NCBI RefSeq assembly: GCF_014356525.2
Contig: NC_052511.1
Span: forward strand, 7,500,559 to 7,564,558
DNA: 64,000 nucleotides
Source of the DNA: Nilaparvata lugens
Lineage: Eukaryota; Arthropoda; Insecta; Hemiptera; Delphacidae
Direction: 5' to 3'
Shown: piece after piece, positions 1 through 9,436 of the stretch
Layout: the number at the start of each line of letters is the position of its first letter
How positions within the stretch are numbered: position 1 is the stretch's first letter
The notes under the pieces: generated by a model
Seen by the model: the letters and a program-made list of their open reading frames with translations, nothing else
Database searches by the model: none
What the model was told of the DNA's origin: nothing
Translations under genes and position numbers: made by a program

Positions 1-360
1 GATACGGGAGAGAGGGGTTGTTGTAGAAAGGGGTTGTGGTGAGGAGGATGAGATAGGGTAAAAATGGTTGAAATAGGAAGAGACTGGATGGACAATTATG
101 TACGAAAAGAGGAGAAGGATAATGAGAGAGCAATAGAAGAATATGAAATGCGAGGGAAAAATAGTAGGAGAAAAGAAATAGAAATAGAATAAGAAGACGA
201 GGCAATGAAAGAAAGAGAAAAATATCAGGCAAAACGCAAAAAGTAGGAGTTTGGAAAAACGACGTAAAATTTTTCACAAAGTAAATTGTTTCCTGAGAAG
301 TTAACGCAGCTGTCGTCATGAAGGCAAGCCCACAGTTCATAGTGGTGTCTCTGTCTGGCA
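1..360. other. Purine-rich leader segment, no gene seen
   Basis: The first ~240 bases are strongly G/A-rich on the plus strand with degenerate GAGA and GAAA runs. From about 290 the composition becomes more balanced with scattered CpG. I see no protein-like frame, RNA gene or repeat family here. It may be flank or untranslated sequence of a host gene, but nothing proves it. Confidence 0.4.
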
Positions 361-378
361 AGCGTTACAAATTGCAAC

Positions 379-532
379 TTCTCCTTCTCTTCCTCCTCTT
401 CCTCCTCCATTTACTCCTCCTCCTCCTCTTCCATTGCATCCTCCGACTCTTCCGAAACCCACACCTATACCCTACCCACACCCATCTTCTTCTTATTCTT
501 CTTCTTCTTCTTCTTCTTCTTCTTCTCCTTGC
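379..532. repeat. (CTT/CTC)n polypyrimidine microsatellite
   Basis: The plus strand is almost purely pyrimidine, with CTT and CTC triplets at 379-435 and a near-perfect CTT run at 484-530. Reading frames through it give only Leu/Ser runs on plus or Arg runs on minus, which are artefacts of the triplet repeat. Tracts of this type can be gene-flanking, and the following ~200 bases (540-740) are CpG-bearing and apparently single copy, but no start or splice signal stands out. Confidence 0.85.
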
Positions 533-886
533 ATTCTCCCTCCTCGTTTTCCACCTTTCACCGCCAATTTTCTGCGATCTTCGACAGTTTTGTGCGCTCA
601 TCCATCAGCGAGCTGTGAGAGTTCTCTCGAGCAGTGGGTGTAACTCGATGCTTGTCGCGCGTTTGATTTCGCGCTCAACGTTCACAGATCGTTAAATCCA
701 GTTTGATTGTGACACCTTTCGTTTCGCAAACCTGTCCAATGCTTCCTGAAATAATACTCGCTGCTCTGAAAACAGATGGGAATCAAATTTCGCGTTGAAA
801 TAATGATGTGAATACATATTTTGAGTGAACATTTCTAACTACCTGCATGATCATCCGTTATATTGTTGGTACTCATCCAACATCAT

Positions 887-1101
887 TCTAAACATCCCTT
901 AGGAACTCAGAAAATTAATCCTTGATATCTTGTATTGCAGAAAAGATTAATGTCTCAAAGTTTGAGGTTCTAAAGCTTCATCTTCTGAAGTTCGTGTTTT
1001 GTTATTCCAAATACATGTTTGATTCAATAAAGTATGGAGGAGCATCATTCAATAATTCAATTAATGAAAAGGCATATAATAATTTTGTTGATTTCTCTCA
1101 A
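887..1101 (+). repeat. Left arm of a local direct duplication
   Basis: This stretch recurs at 1806-2020 with scattered differences: both contain the run AACATCCCTTA, the GAGGAGCATCATTCAATAA block and TTTTGTTGATTTCTC. The two arms bracket a GACCGAG-family repeat (1104-1629 and its tail to 1745). It looks like a ~245-bp tandem unit into which the other repeat was inserted. No gene is seen. Confidence 0.7.
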
Positions 1102-1103
1102 TA

Positions 1104-1745
1104 ACTAGTAGTTCTGTGAACAGTAGACCTCGCGCTCAGTGAGTTACATTGACCTGTTATGTTTTCTCAAAAATTAATAGATAATTTATCAATTAAAAAT
1201 GTCTAGAAAGAATCTAAATAAACATAGAGCTTTCTGTCCTATCGTACCGTGACGTGTCGTCCTGGAATGTGAGTGTGAGCGCTGTTATCAGGTTTGGCTG
1301 CAACTGTCTACAACGTTTGAACGGGTAGTATTATAGTCCACTAGACAGCTGATTTATGATGAATAATTCTATAGTCTGATTTTTACTCTAATATTGGCGT
1401 ATGAAGGAGGCTCCTTTTCCCTTTTATATTATCCTTGAAATGCAAAATTCTAAAAACCTTGTATATACGTCGACGCGAAATTTAAAAAGGAACATACCTG
1501 TCAAATTTCATGAAAATCTTTTACCACGTTTCGCCGTAAATGCGCAACATAAAAACATTCAAACATTTAAACATTAAGAGAAATGCCAAACCGTCGACTT
1601 GAATCTTAGACCTCACTTCACTCGGTCAAAAAATGTAGCCCTATAGATAGGAACAACATGAACAACATATAAACATTTAAACATTTAAACATTAAGAGAA
1701 ATTTCAAACCGTCGACTTGAAGCTTAGACCTCACTTCGCTCGGTC
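1104..1745 (-). repeat. GACCGAG-family repeat, copy 1 (minus)
   Basis: Read on the minus strand the element begins GACCGAG(T/C)GAAGTGAGGTC and ends CTGTTCACAGAACTACTAGT. Five other copies with the same ends lie at 4211, 25020, 49673, 59586 and 60258 (all plus). The main body is 1104-1629; 1630-1745 repeats the starting part once more, ending at a second GGTCAA. The interior matches copy 3 (25020) best, including a distinctive CpG-bearing stretch at ~1240-1310. A 29-bp identical direct repeat flanks it (1076-1104 and 1747-1775). No coding capacity. A terminal CTAG followed by T recalls Helitron ends, but no TC start is seen, so the class is unresolved. Confidence 0.75.
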
Positions 1746-1805
1746 AATAATAATTTTGTTGATTTCTCTCAATAATAATGATTTACCAAAATATTTTTGT
1801 ATCTT

Positions 1806-2020
1806 TCTGAACATCCCTTAAGAATTCAGAAATTTGATCGCTACTGCAGAGAAAACTAATGTTTCAAGGTTTTACGTTCCAAAGATTCATCTTCTGAAGC
1901 TCATGTTTTGATGAATCCAAAAATATGTTTCATTCAATAAAGTTTAGAGGAGCATCATTCAATAATTCAATTAATTAATGAAAACGCATATAAAAATAAT
2001 TTTGTTGATTTCTCCCATCA
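1806..2020 (+). repeat. Right arm of local direct duplication
   Basis: Partner of 887-1101, see there. It is followed at 2088-2145 by a short piece (TGATGATGTACTTATTGTAT then AATAAAG) that recurs at 36790-36825 and matches the end of the LINE-like repeat family seen at 36.6, 51.9 and 55.4 kb. Confidence 0.65.
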
Positions 2021-2195
2021 ACTATTATGATTTCCCACACTATTTTTGTATCGTTACAAGGATGAATACAAAAATCAAACACGTTTATTCACAGTAGATA
2101 CTTTTGATGATGTACTTATTGTATGAATCAATAAAGGATAAAGAATATCATATCATTCATAGCTCTTCTATTCTCATATTTTCCATCCTATTGAA

Positions 2196-2799
2196 TATAC
2201 AGGGTGATTCATAATTATTGTAAAGTAATTTAATACGTGATATTAGAGGTAAAAATAAGAAAAAAGTTCATATAAACATATATCCATAAACGCTTCATTA
2301 GCGAGCTATACAGGGTGAAAGATTTCGCCCGGAATTCAGTTCCTCTGGTGAAATACACCGATGCTGAATTGTTTGGCGACTAGTTTTTGAGAAACTTATG
2401 CTGGATTCATATGGAAAAATATCTGAAAAATTGAATAAAACTAGTCTGGAAGCTGTAGTGTGAGAAGTTTTTGAGAAAAAAGTTGAAATATGCAAAAAAT
2501 ATGCGTAGAAAAACACAGACTTCTACGTTTGATGCCCAATAACTTTCTTTAATGACCAGTAAACAAATAATTCCTCGCAATGAAAATTGTAGAGAATTTA
2601 ATTCTGAAAAGAATGATGTAAGCTGTAAACTAAATTTAAATAAAAGTTGGATAAAATGTATTCTTATGTAGTACATTACACCACAAATATTTGCTGTTTT
2701 ATGAGGAGAGAACTAATAACTCATAGGCTTTTTTTCTTATTTTTACCTCTACTATCACGTATTGAAATATTTTACCAAAATTATGAATCACCCTGTATA
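2196..2799. mobile_element. ~600-bp inverted-repeat DNA transposon, non-autonomous
   Basis: The ends are inverted repeats of about 70 bp: TACAGGGTGATTCATAATT at 2198 and its complement ending at 2797. The similarity continues inward through the ACGTGATA and GAGGTAAAAATAAG segments. Both sides carry TA directly outside, compatible with a TA target duplication as in Tc1/mariner-like elements. Short minus-strand frames inside (72 and 89 codons) have no recognisable transposase motif. The size and TIRs fit a deleted derivative; the superfamily is inferred only. Confidence 0.75.
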
Positions 2800-3070
2800 T
2801 CTACAGTTACTTCTGTGATTTATCTCTATACTGGACTTATAGATATTGGATTGTTCTGAACGATCTCACTTTCTCTAGGAAGTGATCAATGAAGAAATGT
2901 ATCAAACCAATCAAAGGCTAGTGACACGTTTATAACATTATCTTTACTATTTATAGCCACGCGATCTTTCAGGTATCCAACATTATTGGGACTGTCACAC
3001 TGACTACAATACTGACTCAACTTTACTGAACAATAAAGTTGTGGAACTCGATTCTTTTCATGAACCAAGT

Positions 3071-3260
3071 TATTATCGATACATTATTATCGATCTTGTT
3101 ATCGATACATTATTATCGATACATTATTATCGATACATTATTATCGATACATTATTATCGATACATCATTATCGATACATTATTATCGATACATTATTAT
3201 CGATACATTATTATCGATACATTATTATCGATCTTGTTATCGACACATTATTATCGATAC
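3071..3260. repeat. 14-bp tandem array with 11 TATCGATA octamers
   Basis: The unit is ATTATTATCGATAC. I count eleven perfect TATCGATA octamers plus two TATCGATC and one TATCGACA variants; two more perfect octamers lie at ~3713-3751. TATCGATA is the palindromic DRE bound by DREF in Drosophila, and CGATA clusters are bound by BEAF-32; that is established fly biology. Whether an orthologous factor uses this array is inference. Plus-strand frames over it repeat YRYIIID and are not genes. Confidence 0.9.
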
Positions 3261-3298
3261 TGTCAACATCAAACCAACTAGAGACAAATGATACATTG

Positions 3299-3446
3299 AG
3301 GGCCGTTTGCAGTCAAAGCTCAAACTGAATTTGAACAGCTGGCTTGAACTCAAAATGAAACACATGATAACAAGAGAGACTTGATATGGATTAAACCCAG
3401 TTTAAAATTAAATTTAGTTTAAACTGTAACTGTGCAAACGACACTG
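3299..3446. mobile_element. Small MITE-like element with GGCCGTTTGCA ends
   Basis: GGCCGTTTGCAGTC at ~3301 is mirrored by GTGCAAACGACA at ~3432, giving an imperfect 11-14 bp terminal inverted repeat around ~145 bp. The interior is also roughly inverted, with TTGAACTC/TTTAAACT-type segments. It interrupts the duplicated block of 2981-3860. No coding capacity; superfamily unknown. Confidence 0.45.
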
Positions 3447-3479
3447 AATATCTCCACTCTATGCTACTAAAGTAAATAA

Positions 3480-3640
3480 ATAAATTTGTATGGCCTTCGT
3501 TGGTGGGGAGTCCCTTGCGGGAAGGTCCCACCGCCTGAATATATAATTTAAACCGTCAATGGGCCTTCGACTGTCATACTTCAGCCGGGACCGAAAAAGT
3601 TTAACGTGCCCATCCGATAACACGGGAGAATCTACTAAAT
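3480..3640 (+). repeat. Dispersed repeat fragment with CAGCCGGGACCGA box
   Basis: The sequence CAGCCGGGACCGA...TTAACGTG.CCATCCGA...ACACGG at 3580-3630 recurs at 62841-62885. A linked upstream part (GGCTCAGGTC...GATCAATTTCAGGGCC) is seen at 62758-62812 and 50148-50205. It is therefore a dispersed repeat, probably a retroelement fragment. Its class cannot be fixed by eye. Confidence 0.5.
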
Positions 3641-4072
3641 GATGCTACTAAACTGACTCAACTTTACTGAATAATAAAGTTGTGGAACTCGATTCTTCAT
3701 GAACCGAGTTATTATCGATACATTATTATCGATTAACATTATTATCGATACTAATGTATCGAAACCAACTACTATCAGAGACAAATGATACATTAAATAT
3801 CTTCACTCTATGTTACTAAGCTGGCTCAACTTTATTGTACAATAAAGTTGTGGAACTGGATTCACGTTAACGTATACTGCACTCAGCCATGAGGCTGTAG
3901 CAAAAGAATGAAGGGGGGCCAATTTCACGGCACATTGCTGCCTGGTTTAGTGCCGACGCCGAAGCTAAAGACAACGTCGCTTTTATGTTTTTGAGACACG
4001 CCAGTGCAGTCAACTCTATCGATAAGCTCAAGTTATCAATTTGGAGCGAATTGGATGACAGTCGAAATGCGG

Positions 4073-4740
4073 AAGACCAAAATAGAACAACAACAGACCC
4101 TCGGATGCCTTGCTCTGTCACATAAAACTATATGACCCAATTTTTCTTCTACTATACCATCACACAGTTGATTTCCAATTTACTGATTAATTTTTTTTAG
4201 ATTTCGATTGTTGACCGAGCGAAGTGAGGTCTAAGATTCAAGTCGACGGTTTCGCATTTCTCTTAATGTTTAAATGTTTATATGTTACGCATTTACGGCG
4301 AAACGCGGTAATAGATTTTCATGAAATTTGACAGGTATGTTCCTTTTTTAATTGCGTGTCGACGTATATACAAGCTTTTTGGAAATTTTGCATTTCAAAG
4401 ATAATATAAAAGGAAAAAGGAGCCTCCTTCATATGCCAATATTAGAGTAAAAATCAAACTATGGAATTATTCATCATAAATCAGCTGACAAGTGATTACA
4501 CAGATGTGTGGAGAAGCCAGTCTATTGCTGTATTTCCATAAGGTCTATAGTTTCAATCAGGTACTTGTGGATGAGAATACTGCGTGAGGTCTACTGTTCA
4601 CAGAACTACTAGTGACCAGGGAGTATAAAATGTTCTATATAGAAGACCAAGATAGAACAACAACATACCCTGTGATGCTGTGTGATATAAAACTGTATAA
4701 CCAAATTTTCCTCCTACTATTTACCATATCACCGTTAAAT
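4073..4740. repeat. Direct repeat arms flanking GACCGAG repeat copy 2
   Basis: About 95 bases at 4073-4170 (GAAGACCAAAATAGAACAAC onward) recur diverged at 4645-4740. The two arms bracket the GACCGAG repeat of 4211-4613, as at 887-2020. The segment just upstream, 3867-4121, has a minus-strand 84-codon frame without recognisable domains that I do not call as a gene. Confidence 0.55.
4211..4613 (+). repeat. GACCGAG-family repeat, copy 2
   Basis: Starts TTGACCGAGCGAAGTGAGGT and ends CAGAACTACTAGT. It shares with the other copies the block GCGCATTTACGGCGAAACGC and the later block GGAGCCTCCTTCAT. It belongs to the short subfamily (with 49673-50111) whose 3' half contains GTGATTACACAGATGTGTGG. Non-coding. 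Confidence 0.8.
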
Positions 4741-5590
4741 TTCAATTCCTCTATTATAGTTTAGCCAAATTTCAATTCCTGTATTATTCCTGTATTAGTG
4801 TTTTATTATTCGTGTCTGCACTCTGATCACACTCGTTGGTTCTATAGGGAGGTCAATATCCCCCCAATCAAAACAGAAAATACAGTATAAAGATTGAAGT
4901 ATTGTTCAGTAATTCACATATAATCTGACAGTAGGAAGCTTAGATGTACCGCTGCGGTACTGTGGCACACCCACCCATCCGTTACAGTCAAATAATTTGA
5001 ATAATGAAATTGTTTTTTTTCTCAACTGATTCACAATTTGATTGCTTTCATCGATGGAAAAGATGAATATTCCCATTGTGGCATTGACTCCTCCTCTAAA
5101 CACACGGACTCTTGTAACTTATGGGACACGAGGAAGTAATGTCATATTGTATACTTTTTGAATTTGAATTGAATTGAACTGTTAAATATTGGAATTTCCA
5201 CATTATATCCTTATTGATTTTTTTGTTTTCATGTATTATTTGTGGTAAACACATGATTTGTCAAAAACCACAGATTCTATTGATATTTAGAAAGACCGGT
5301 ATCGGTTGTTACACCATTTTCAATCTCTGATAAACTCTTAACAAAAAGTGGAAACTCACGAAATTACTCCATTATGTCCAGAAAGTATAGAATGTTCTGT
5401 CTAGAGTATTCTATACCATAGAGTATTCCTACATTCATGTAATTAACATTCCGATTATGACAATAGTTCATTATATATTTGGTTGTTGTAAAACTAGTAA
5501 AACGTCTATGAAGAAAAGTGCAGCTATATTTACTTCAACTAGTTATTCAAGGAAATGACATCAGCACTATTGACAATATTGCGCTGTCTA
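4614..5590. other. AT-rich interval, only repeat scraps
   Basis: Apart from the duplicated arm (4645-4740), the only recognisable piece is 5270-5338, a fragment of the AGACCGG.TTCGGTTGTTACA motif seen tandemly at 46052-46515. The 65-codon minus-strand frame at 4906-5103 shows no family features. Nothing else supports a gene. Confidence 0.4.
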
Positions 5591-5591
5591 G

Positions 5592-5690
5592 ATTGATTCA
5601 TTGATTGAGTACTTTATTTTTGTAGATTACAATACATACTGGCTTTTACACTTATATAGAAATACACTTATATAGGTTACAAATTGTTTT
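5592..5690 (-). mobile_element. LINE-type 3' end fragment (minus)
   Basis: The complement of this stretch ends with ATTGTAATCTACA.AAATAAAGTACTCAATCAATC, the same 3' end as at 14,840-14,902 and 62,495-62,545. A 5'-truncated retroelement tail ending in short CAAT repeats is the simplest reading. It has an AATAAA-type signal and no coding sequence. Confidence 0.6.
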
Positions 5691-5766
5691 TGTAATAAAA
5701 TTTTGAAAATTGATGATGGTACCGATATAGGCCTAATGCAGGATTTTTTACAATCTTTTCTGCGAC

Positions 5767-5817
5767 ATTCTTCTTCTTCTTCTTCTTCTTCTTCTTCTTC
5801 TTCTTCTCCTTCTCCTA
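5767..5817. repeat. (TTC)n microsatellite
   Basis: About fourteen TTC triplets followed by CTCC variants, just ahead of the LINE tail interrupted by the LTR element. Confidence 0.9.
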
Positions 5818-5937
5818 CTTATGTGGATGCATAACAATATAATTATTATCTATAGTTATTATTTATTCATTTACAATGGATTATATTACAAATGCTTTTT
5901 CATTTCATATACAGTTCAATAATTATTTTCTTAGTAT
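5818..5937 (+). mobile_element. LINE tail, left part, split by the LTR insertion
   Basis: The segment ATGTGGATGCATAACAATAT through AATTATTTTCTTAGTAT matches 62,336-62,432 with small differences. The match resumes right of the LTR element at 14,776 and runs to the CAATCAATC tail at 14,902. The older retroelement tail was therefore the target of the LTR element. The last four bases (GTAT, 5934-5937) are the left target-site duplication. Confidence 0.8.
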
Positions 5938-7926
5938 TGTCACGTTATTCTTTATATTTAAATAACGATTAGCCTCCTGCTTGGCATCAGTCGGTAAAGC
6001 ATGAGATTTGGTATAATTAGGTCGTGGTTTTCTAATAGTATTCAGTCTTAAAAAATCTTGATAGGCCTAGATATGGGCTTCTCCTATAACTCTTGTAATT
6101 CAATAAATAATAAATATATATATAAATGATACTTATACTATAGTGTTGAGGAATAAAAAATAAATTGCACACCATGAAAGTTTCATACATATATTACACA
6201 AATAATGCAAAGATCAATCGAGGCAAAAAATATATATATAGAGCGATAAAAAATATAATATAAAAATAGAACAATAATTGAAATCAATAAAAATATCACA
6301 GGCTAACTTTATATTCTAGATTTATGGCACGAATCATTACCATGTGCCTTTATCTTAAAATCATATGCATTCTTTTGCATGTAGCTGCGATATGCACTTG
6401 CTAATACTTGTCGACTTGGATAATTCAATCAAAAAATGTGTGCTCTAAGATCAGCTTGATAAATTAGCCACTAATAATCCAAATATATATATATATTAAA
6501 ATCTCTAGTATTTAGTAGATTTATTTGTATCGAATATATATTTTTATCTCAGGGTGCAAGATTCGGCACCTGACGGAATAGGTAGAGCCATTCATCTAGT
6601 GAATTAGAACTATAATAAATTATCGCAAATTATATTGCAAAAAATTAAATATCATATGAATATGTTTTGATAGCCTAGATTTTGTGCTTCTTTGATTTAA
6701 TAGAAATTTCTGAAATATTGATCTATATTTTTCTTTCAAATAAATACCTTGAATACTAATTTTACTTGCGCAAGTATTACTCTTATTAATTTCTTAATTT
6801 ATAATAAAACCCTTTCGGCGAGCTAGCTTTGATCATCAGATTAATTCGAAGCACTAGGGCGCCCATCACTAATTCAAATTTAATCACTCACGTGTCGAAA
6901 ATCTTCTTGTAAGCCGCCGATGTCGATCCAACTCCATGTGGTCCGGGAATATGGTAGCCGGAATCGTCTCCTCCAAGGGGTTATAAATTTAATTAAAAAT
7001 GAAAATGACTTCTGCTTCACAATAGCATCACGAAGTCTTTTAAGAAATTTAATAATTACTTTAACTTTACTTTTACAAAATCATTAGTAAGGTACTACGC
7101 TCTAAAATATTTGGGGTCCTCTTATGGTGGCATTTGGCTGGCGAGTGCTGGTTCTTCTTTTTCAAGTTTTACAGATCCTCTTTCCGACTTTCAAATTAGC
7201 ATAAAATTTAAATATCTTAGTCCTCCGCCATTAGGTTCAAATAGATCTTACAAAAAATGCCAAAATATTGCTTAGATTATATGATTAATAATTTCTTTGC
7301 ATTCGAGCCAAATCGATAACATAGATTATACAAATTTTTAACACAAAAACTAATACATATATAAATATATAGAAATATTTTTGAACTGGCCTACAGTTGC
7401 CGCCTATTAACTGCCGTTTTACTATTGGTGCATGCAAATTTTATTCGGTATTCATGCGCCTGGTAACTCTTATTTCCTGAATACATTAAATTATTTTTAT
7501 TTGGTTTTTTATTTATGCTCTTTACATGCTAGTTAATATTCTATACATTAATATTAATTCCATGCTACCTAATAATTAGCCACGTGGACAGGTGTTTTTT
7601 CACATTGCACACCATCCGATTGCAATAAAGCTCTGCCAAGGGGTTTTGGTCAGATTCTACGTTCTTCGGTTTGATCGATCTCTAGGTCACCGATCCGTGA
7701 ATACATGTACATAACCTCAATCTTCAAATATTTTATATAACAATCTATTTATGAGCAATAAACTTCCTTCAAATCCTTTTTAGGTTCTTGTACCATTTAG
7801 CCAGAACAAGCTGATGCTATCTAATCTTAGTTATTATCTATTTGGCGATATTAGCCAGTTACTTTATTTCCGACCTATTATTGTTTCTGTTAGGGCTTTT
7901 TATCTACCCAGATTTAATATGTTACA
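5938..7926 (-). repeat. Left LTR (3' LTR in element orientation)
   Basis: 1989 bp, beginning TGTCACG and ending GTTACA on plus. It differs from the right LTR by roughly a dozen substitutions and 1-bp indels, for example around 6245, 6512, 6823, 7000, 7060, 7290 and 7650. Immediately right of it (7927-7945) the minus strand reads CCCAGGGGCGCG, only a weak polypurine tract. The LTR is unusually long, AT-rich, and has no ORF shared as coding. Confidence 0.9.
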
Positions 7927-8790
7927 CGCGCCCCTGGGTTTGAATTCAAAATATTTGAGAATCACAATGTTTTTAATGAAAACCCACCCTTCAATACATC
8001 GATATACACTATACTTTATTTATAAATTATACTCTCATACTTCTATCACAGATCGCAGACATATTTGCTGCATCTCCTTATACCTTTATCAAATACAATA
8101 ACAAATTCTCCTCCTCAACACACATAAAATATCATAAATATAAACTTCTAAACGTATTCCTCCTGACACCACTTAAAACATAGTAATTTTTAAATTCGCC
8201 GCTTGCAGGGCCACCAACCTAACTACACACATTTCATAATTCTCACAAATGATTCCTTTTAGACAATAATGTCGATTCACAAACTTCTGGGCTTATGTCT
8301 TAGAGTATTTCTTAGGTCTTAATATAAATAATTTTCTATACATCAGGTACAATACTTTTCTTTTGTTAATGGCTCTTTGGTTTTTTGGTAGCTTGTATTC
8401 ACTTTAACTCTTTTCCGGTAACAAACGTGGCATAATTAAAAGTAATAAATATAAAACATATAAATAAATATACCGACATTAATAAATATAATAAATAACA
8501 ATAATAAATAACAATTTTGGGTTACCATACTTTTTCATAATCATATGTTTGCAGGCATTACGTATTTGATTCAGGTGGCCTTGCCCAGCTGGTCACTGGT
8601 TCTACATAATTTGCTGTCGAATTTCATAATTATTAACCTAACTGCTGCATTTTTTTCTCTTTAAAGGTAATTTACAAATTTTAAATATATTATCCCCGCT
8701 TGTGTCCTTTTTTAGTGGATGTAGCTAATTTAATTACACATTTAAAAGTTATTCTTTTTCTTATTGCAGGCTTCTAACGGTTGGAAGGAA
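7927..8790. other. LTR element 3' untranslated interior
   Basis: AT-rich sequence between ORF4 and the left LTR. An autonomous element would have pol upstream of this, but I see no protein-like frame here. A 95-codon plus-strand frame (7814-8101) crosses the LTR boundary and is antisense to the element, so it is not called. Confidence 0.6.
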
Positions 8791-9399
8791 TTAAAACATT
8801 GGATTGTTGCCACGCGGTCCTATACCAAGATTAAATTTATTAAGGAAGGTCAGTAATCGGTTTGATAATAATGTTTTCCTTGATTTCTTATCGTATTTAT
8901 TTGAAATTCTGTGATATTTCATGTAGAAATTTCGTGGCTTTCCTGTATCTTTTGACTTTCTGCTTGTTATAGCTACAAGGCCGGTTAGGTTATCTGCTGT
9001 TGATTGTTGAGGCTGTCCTAGTTGATAATTTTTCATCATGAATTTAAAGCCCTTGTATCTGGTGTATTCCTTTAAATAATTCCAAGCTTCATTTATGATA
9101 ATTCCTTTTAATCCATTCTTTTTCCAATCAATCTGTACTCTTAACTCATCCTTCCTTTCATTATTTTCATCTAATATTCTTAATTTCGGCTCATTATAAC
9201 TCATTAGGCTTACAACAATAAACATTTTTGTAATATTAAATTTCCAATTATCAATAATAGATTCTTTCAATACCAACAATACAATATTTTCCATCATATC
9301 TACAACACACTCTTTTATTAATATCACAGCCATTATTACAAACATTAAACACCATAACAAAACATTTATCATCTTTTTAATAGTATTATCTCTCATCAT
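8791..9399 (-). CDS. LTR-element ORF4: 202-aa membrane/basic protein, unknown
   Basis: Starts with tandem ATGs at 9399, 37 nt after the ORF3 stop, in a different frame. Residues ~10-65 are strongly hydrophobic, with two likely membrane segments (MINVLLWCLMFVIMAVILI and the NIVLLVL/FIVVSL stretches). Residues ~85-200 are polar and basic, with SRKSKDTGKPRN and KYDKKSRKTL clusters that could bind nucleic acid. No Cys/His knuckle, protease DTG/DSG or polymerase motif is seen. Its place after gag, where pol or env would lie, makes an env-like remnant or accessory membrane protein conceivable, but nothing establishes it. The open frame in an element with near-identical LTRs argues that it may still be functional. 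Confidence 0.55.
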   Translation of the reverse strand: MMRDNTIKKMINVLLWCLMFVIMAVILIKECVVDMMENIVLLVLKESIIDNWKFNITKMFIVVSLMSYNEPKLRILDENNERKDELRVQIDWKKNGLKGIIINEAWNYLKEYTRYKGFKFMMKNYQLGQPQQSTADNLTGLVAITSRKSKDTGKPRNFYMKYHRISNKYDKKSRKTLLSNRLLTFLNKFNLGIGPRGNNPMF

Positions 9400-9436
9400 A
9401 TAATATCCAGGTACTTTTACTTCTTAATATAATTCC

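Larger units (their letters stand above)
2981..3860. repeat. Partially duplicated block carrying the TATCGATA array
   Basis: The segment CAACTTTACTGAA.AATAAAGTTGTGGAACT occurs at 3017-3050, 3657-3690 and, shorter, 3828-3858. It is followed in the first two cases by TATTATCGATAC repeats and then by AGAGACAAATGATACATT (3283 and 3776). The block was duplicated, the first copy expanded its octamer array, and a small inverted-repeat element (3299-3446) plus a repeat fragment (3480-3640) separate the copies. No gene. Confidence 0.65.

Noticed and set aside
318..695. 125-codon plus-strand frame at the start of the window
   Set aside because: It consists mostly of Leu/Ser from the CTT/CTC microsatellite; no start context, splice site or domain supports it.
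3039..3328. Two plus-strand frames with YRYIIID repeats
   Set aside because: Both are translations of the 14-bp TATCGATA array in two phases.
7927..8790. Hidden pol remnant in the LTR element
   Set aside because: I read the region between ORF4 and the 3' LTR in all frames for YMDD-like, integrase and protease motifs and found none; it is too short for pol in any case.
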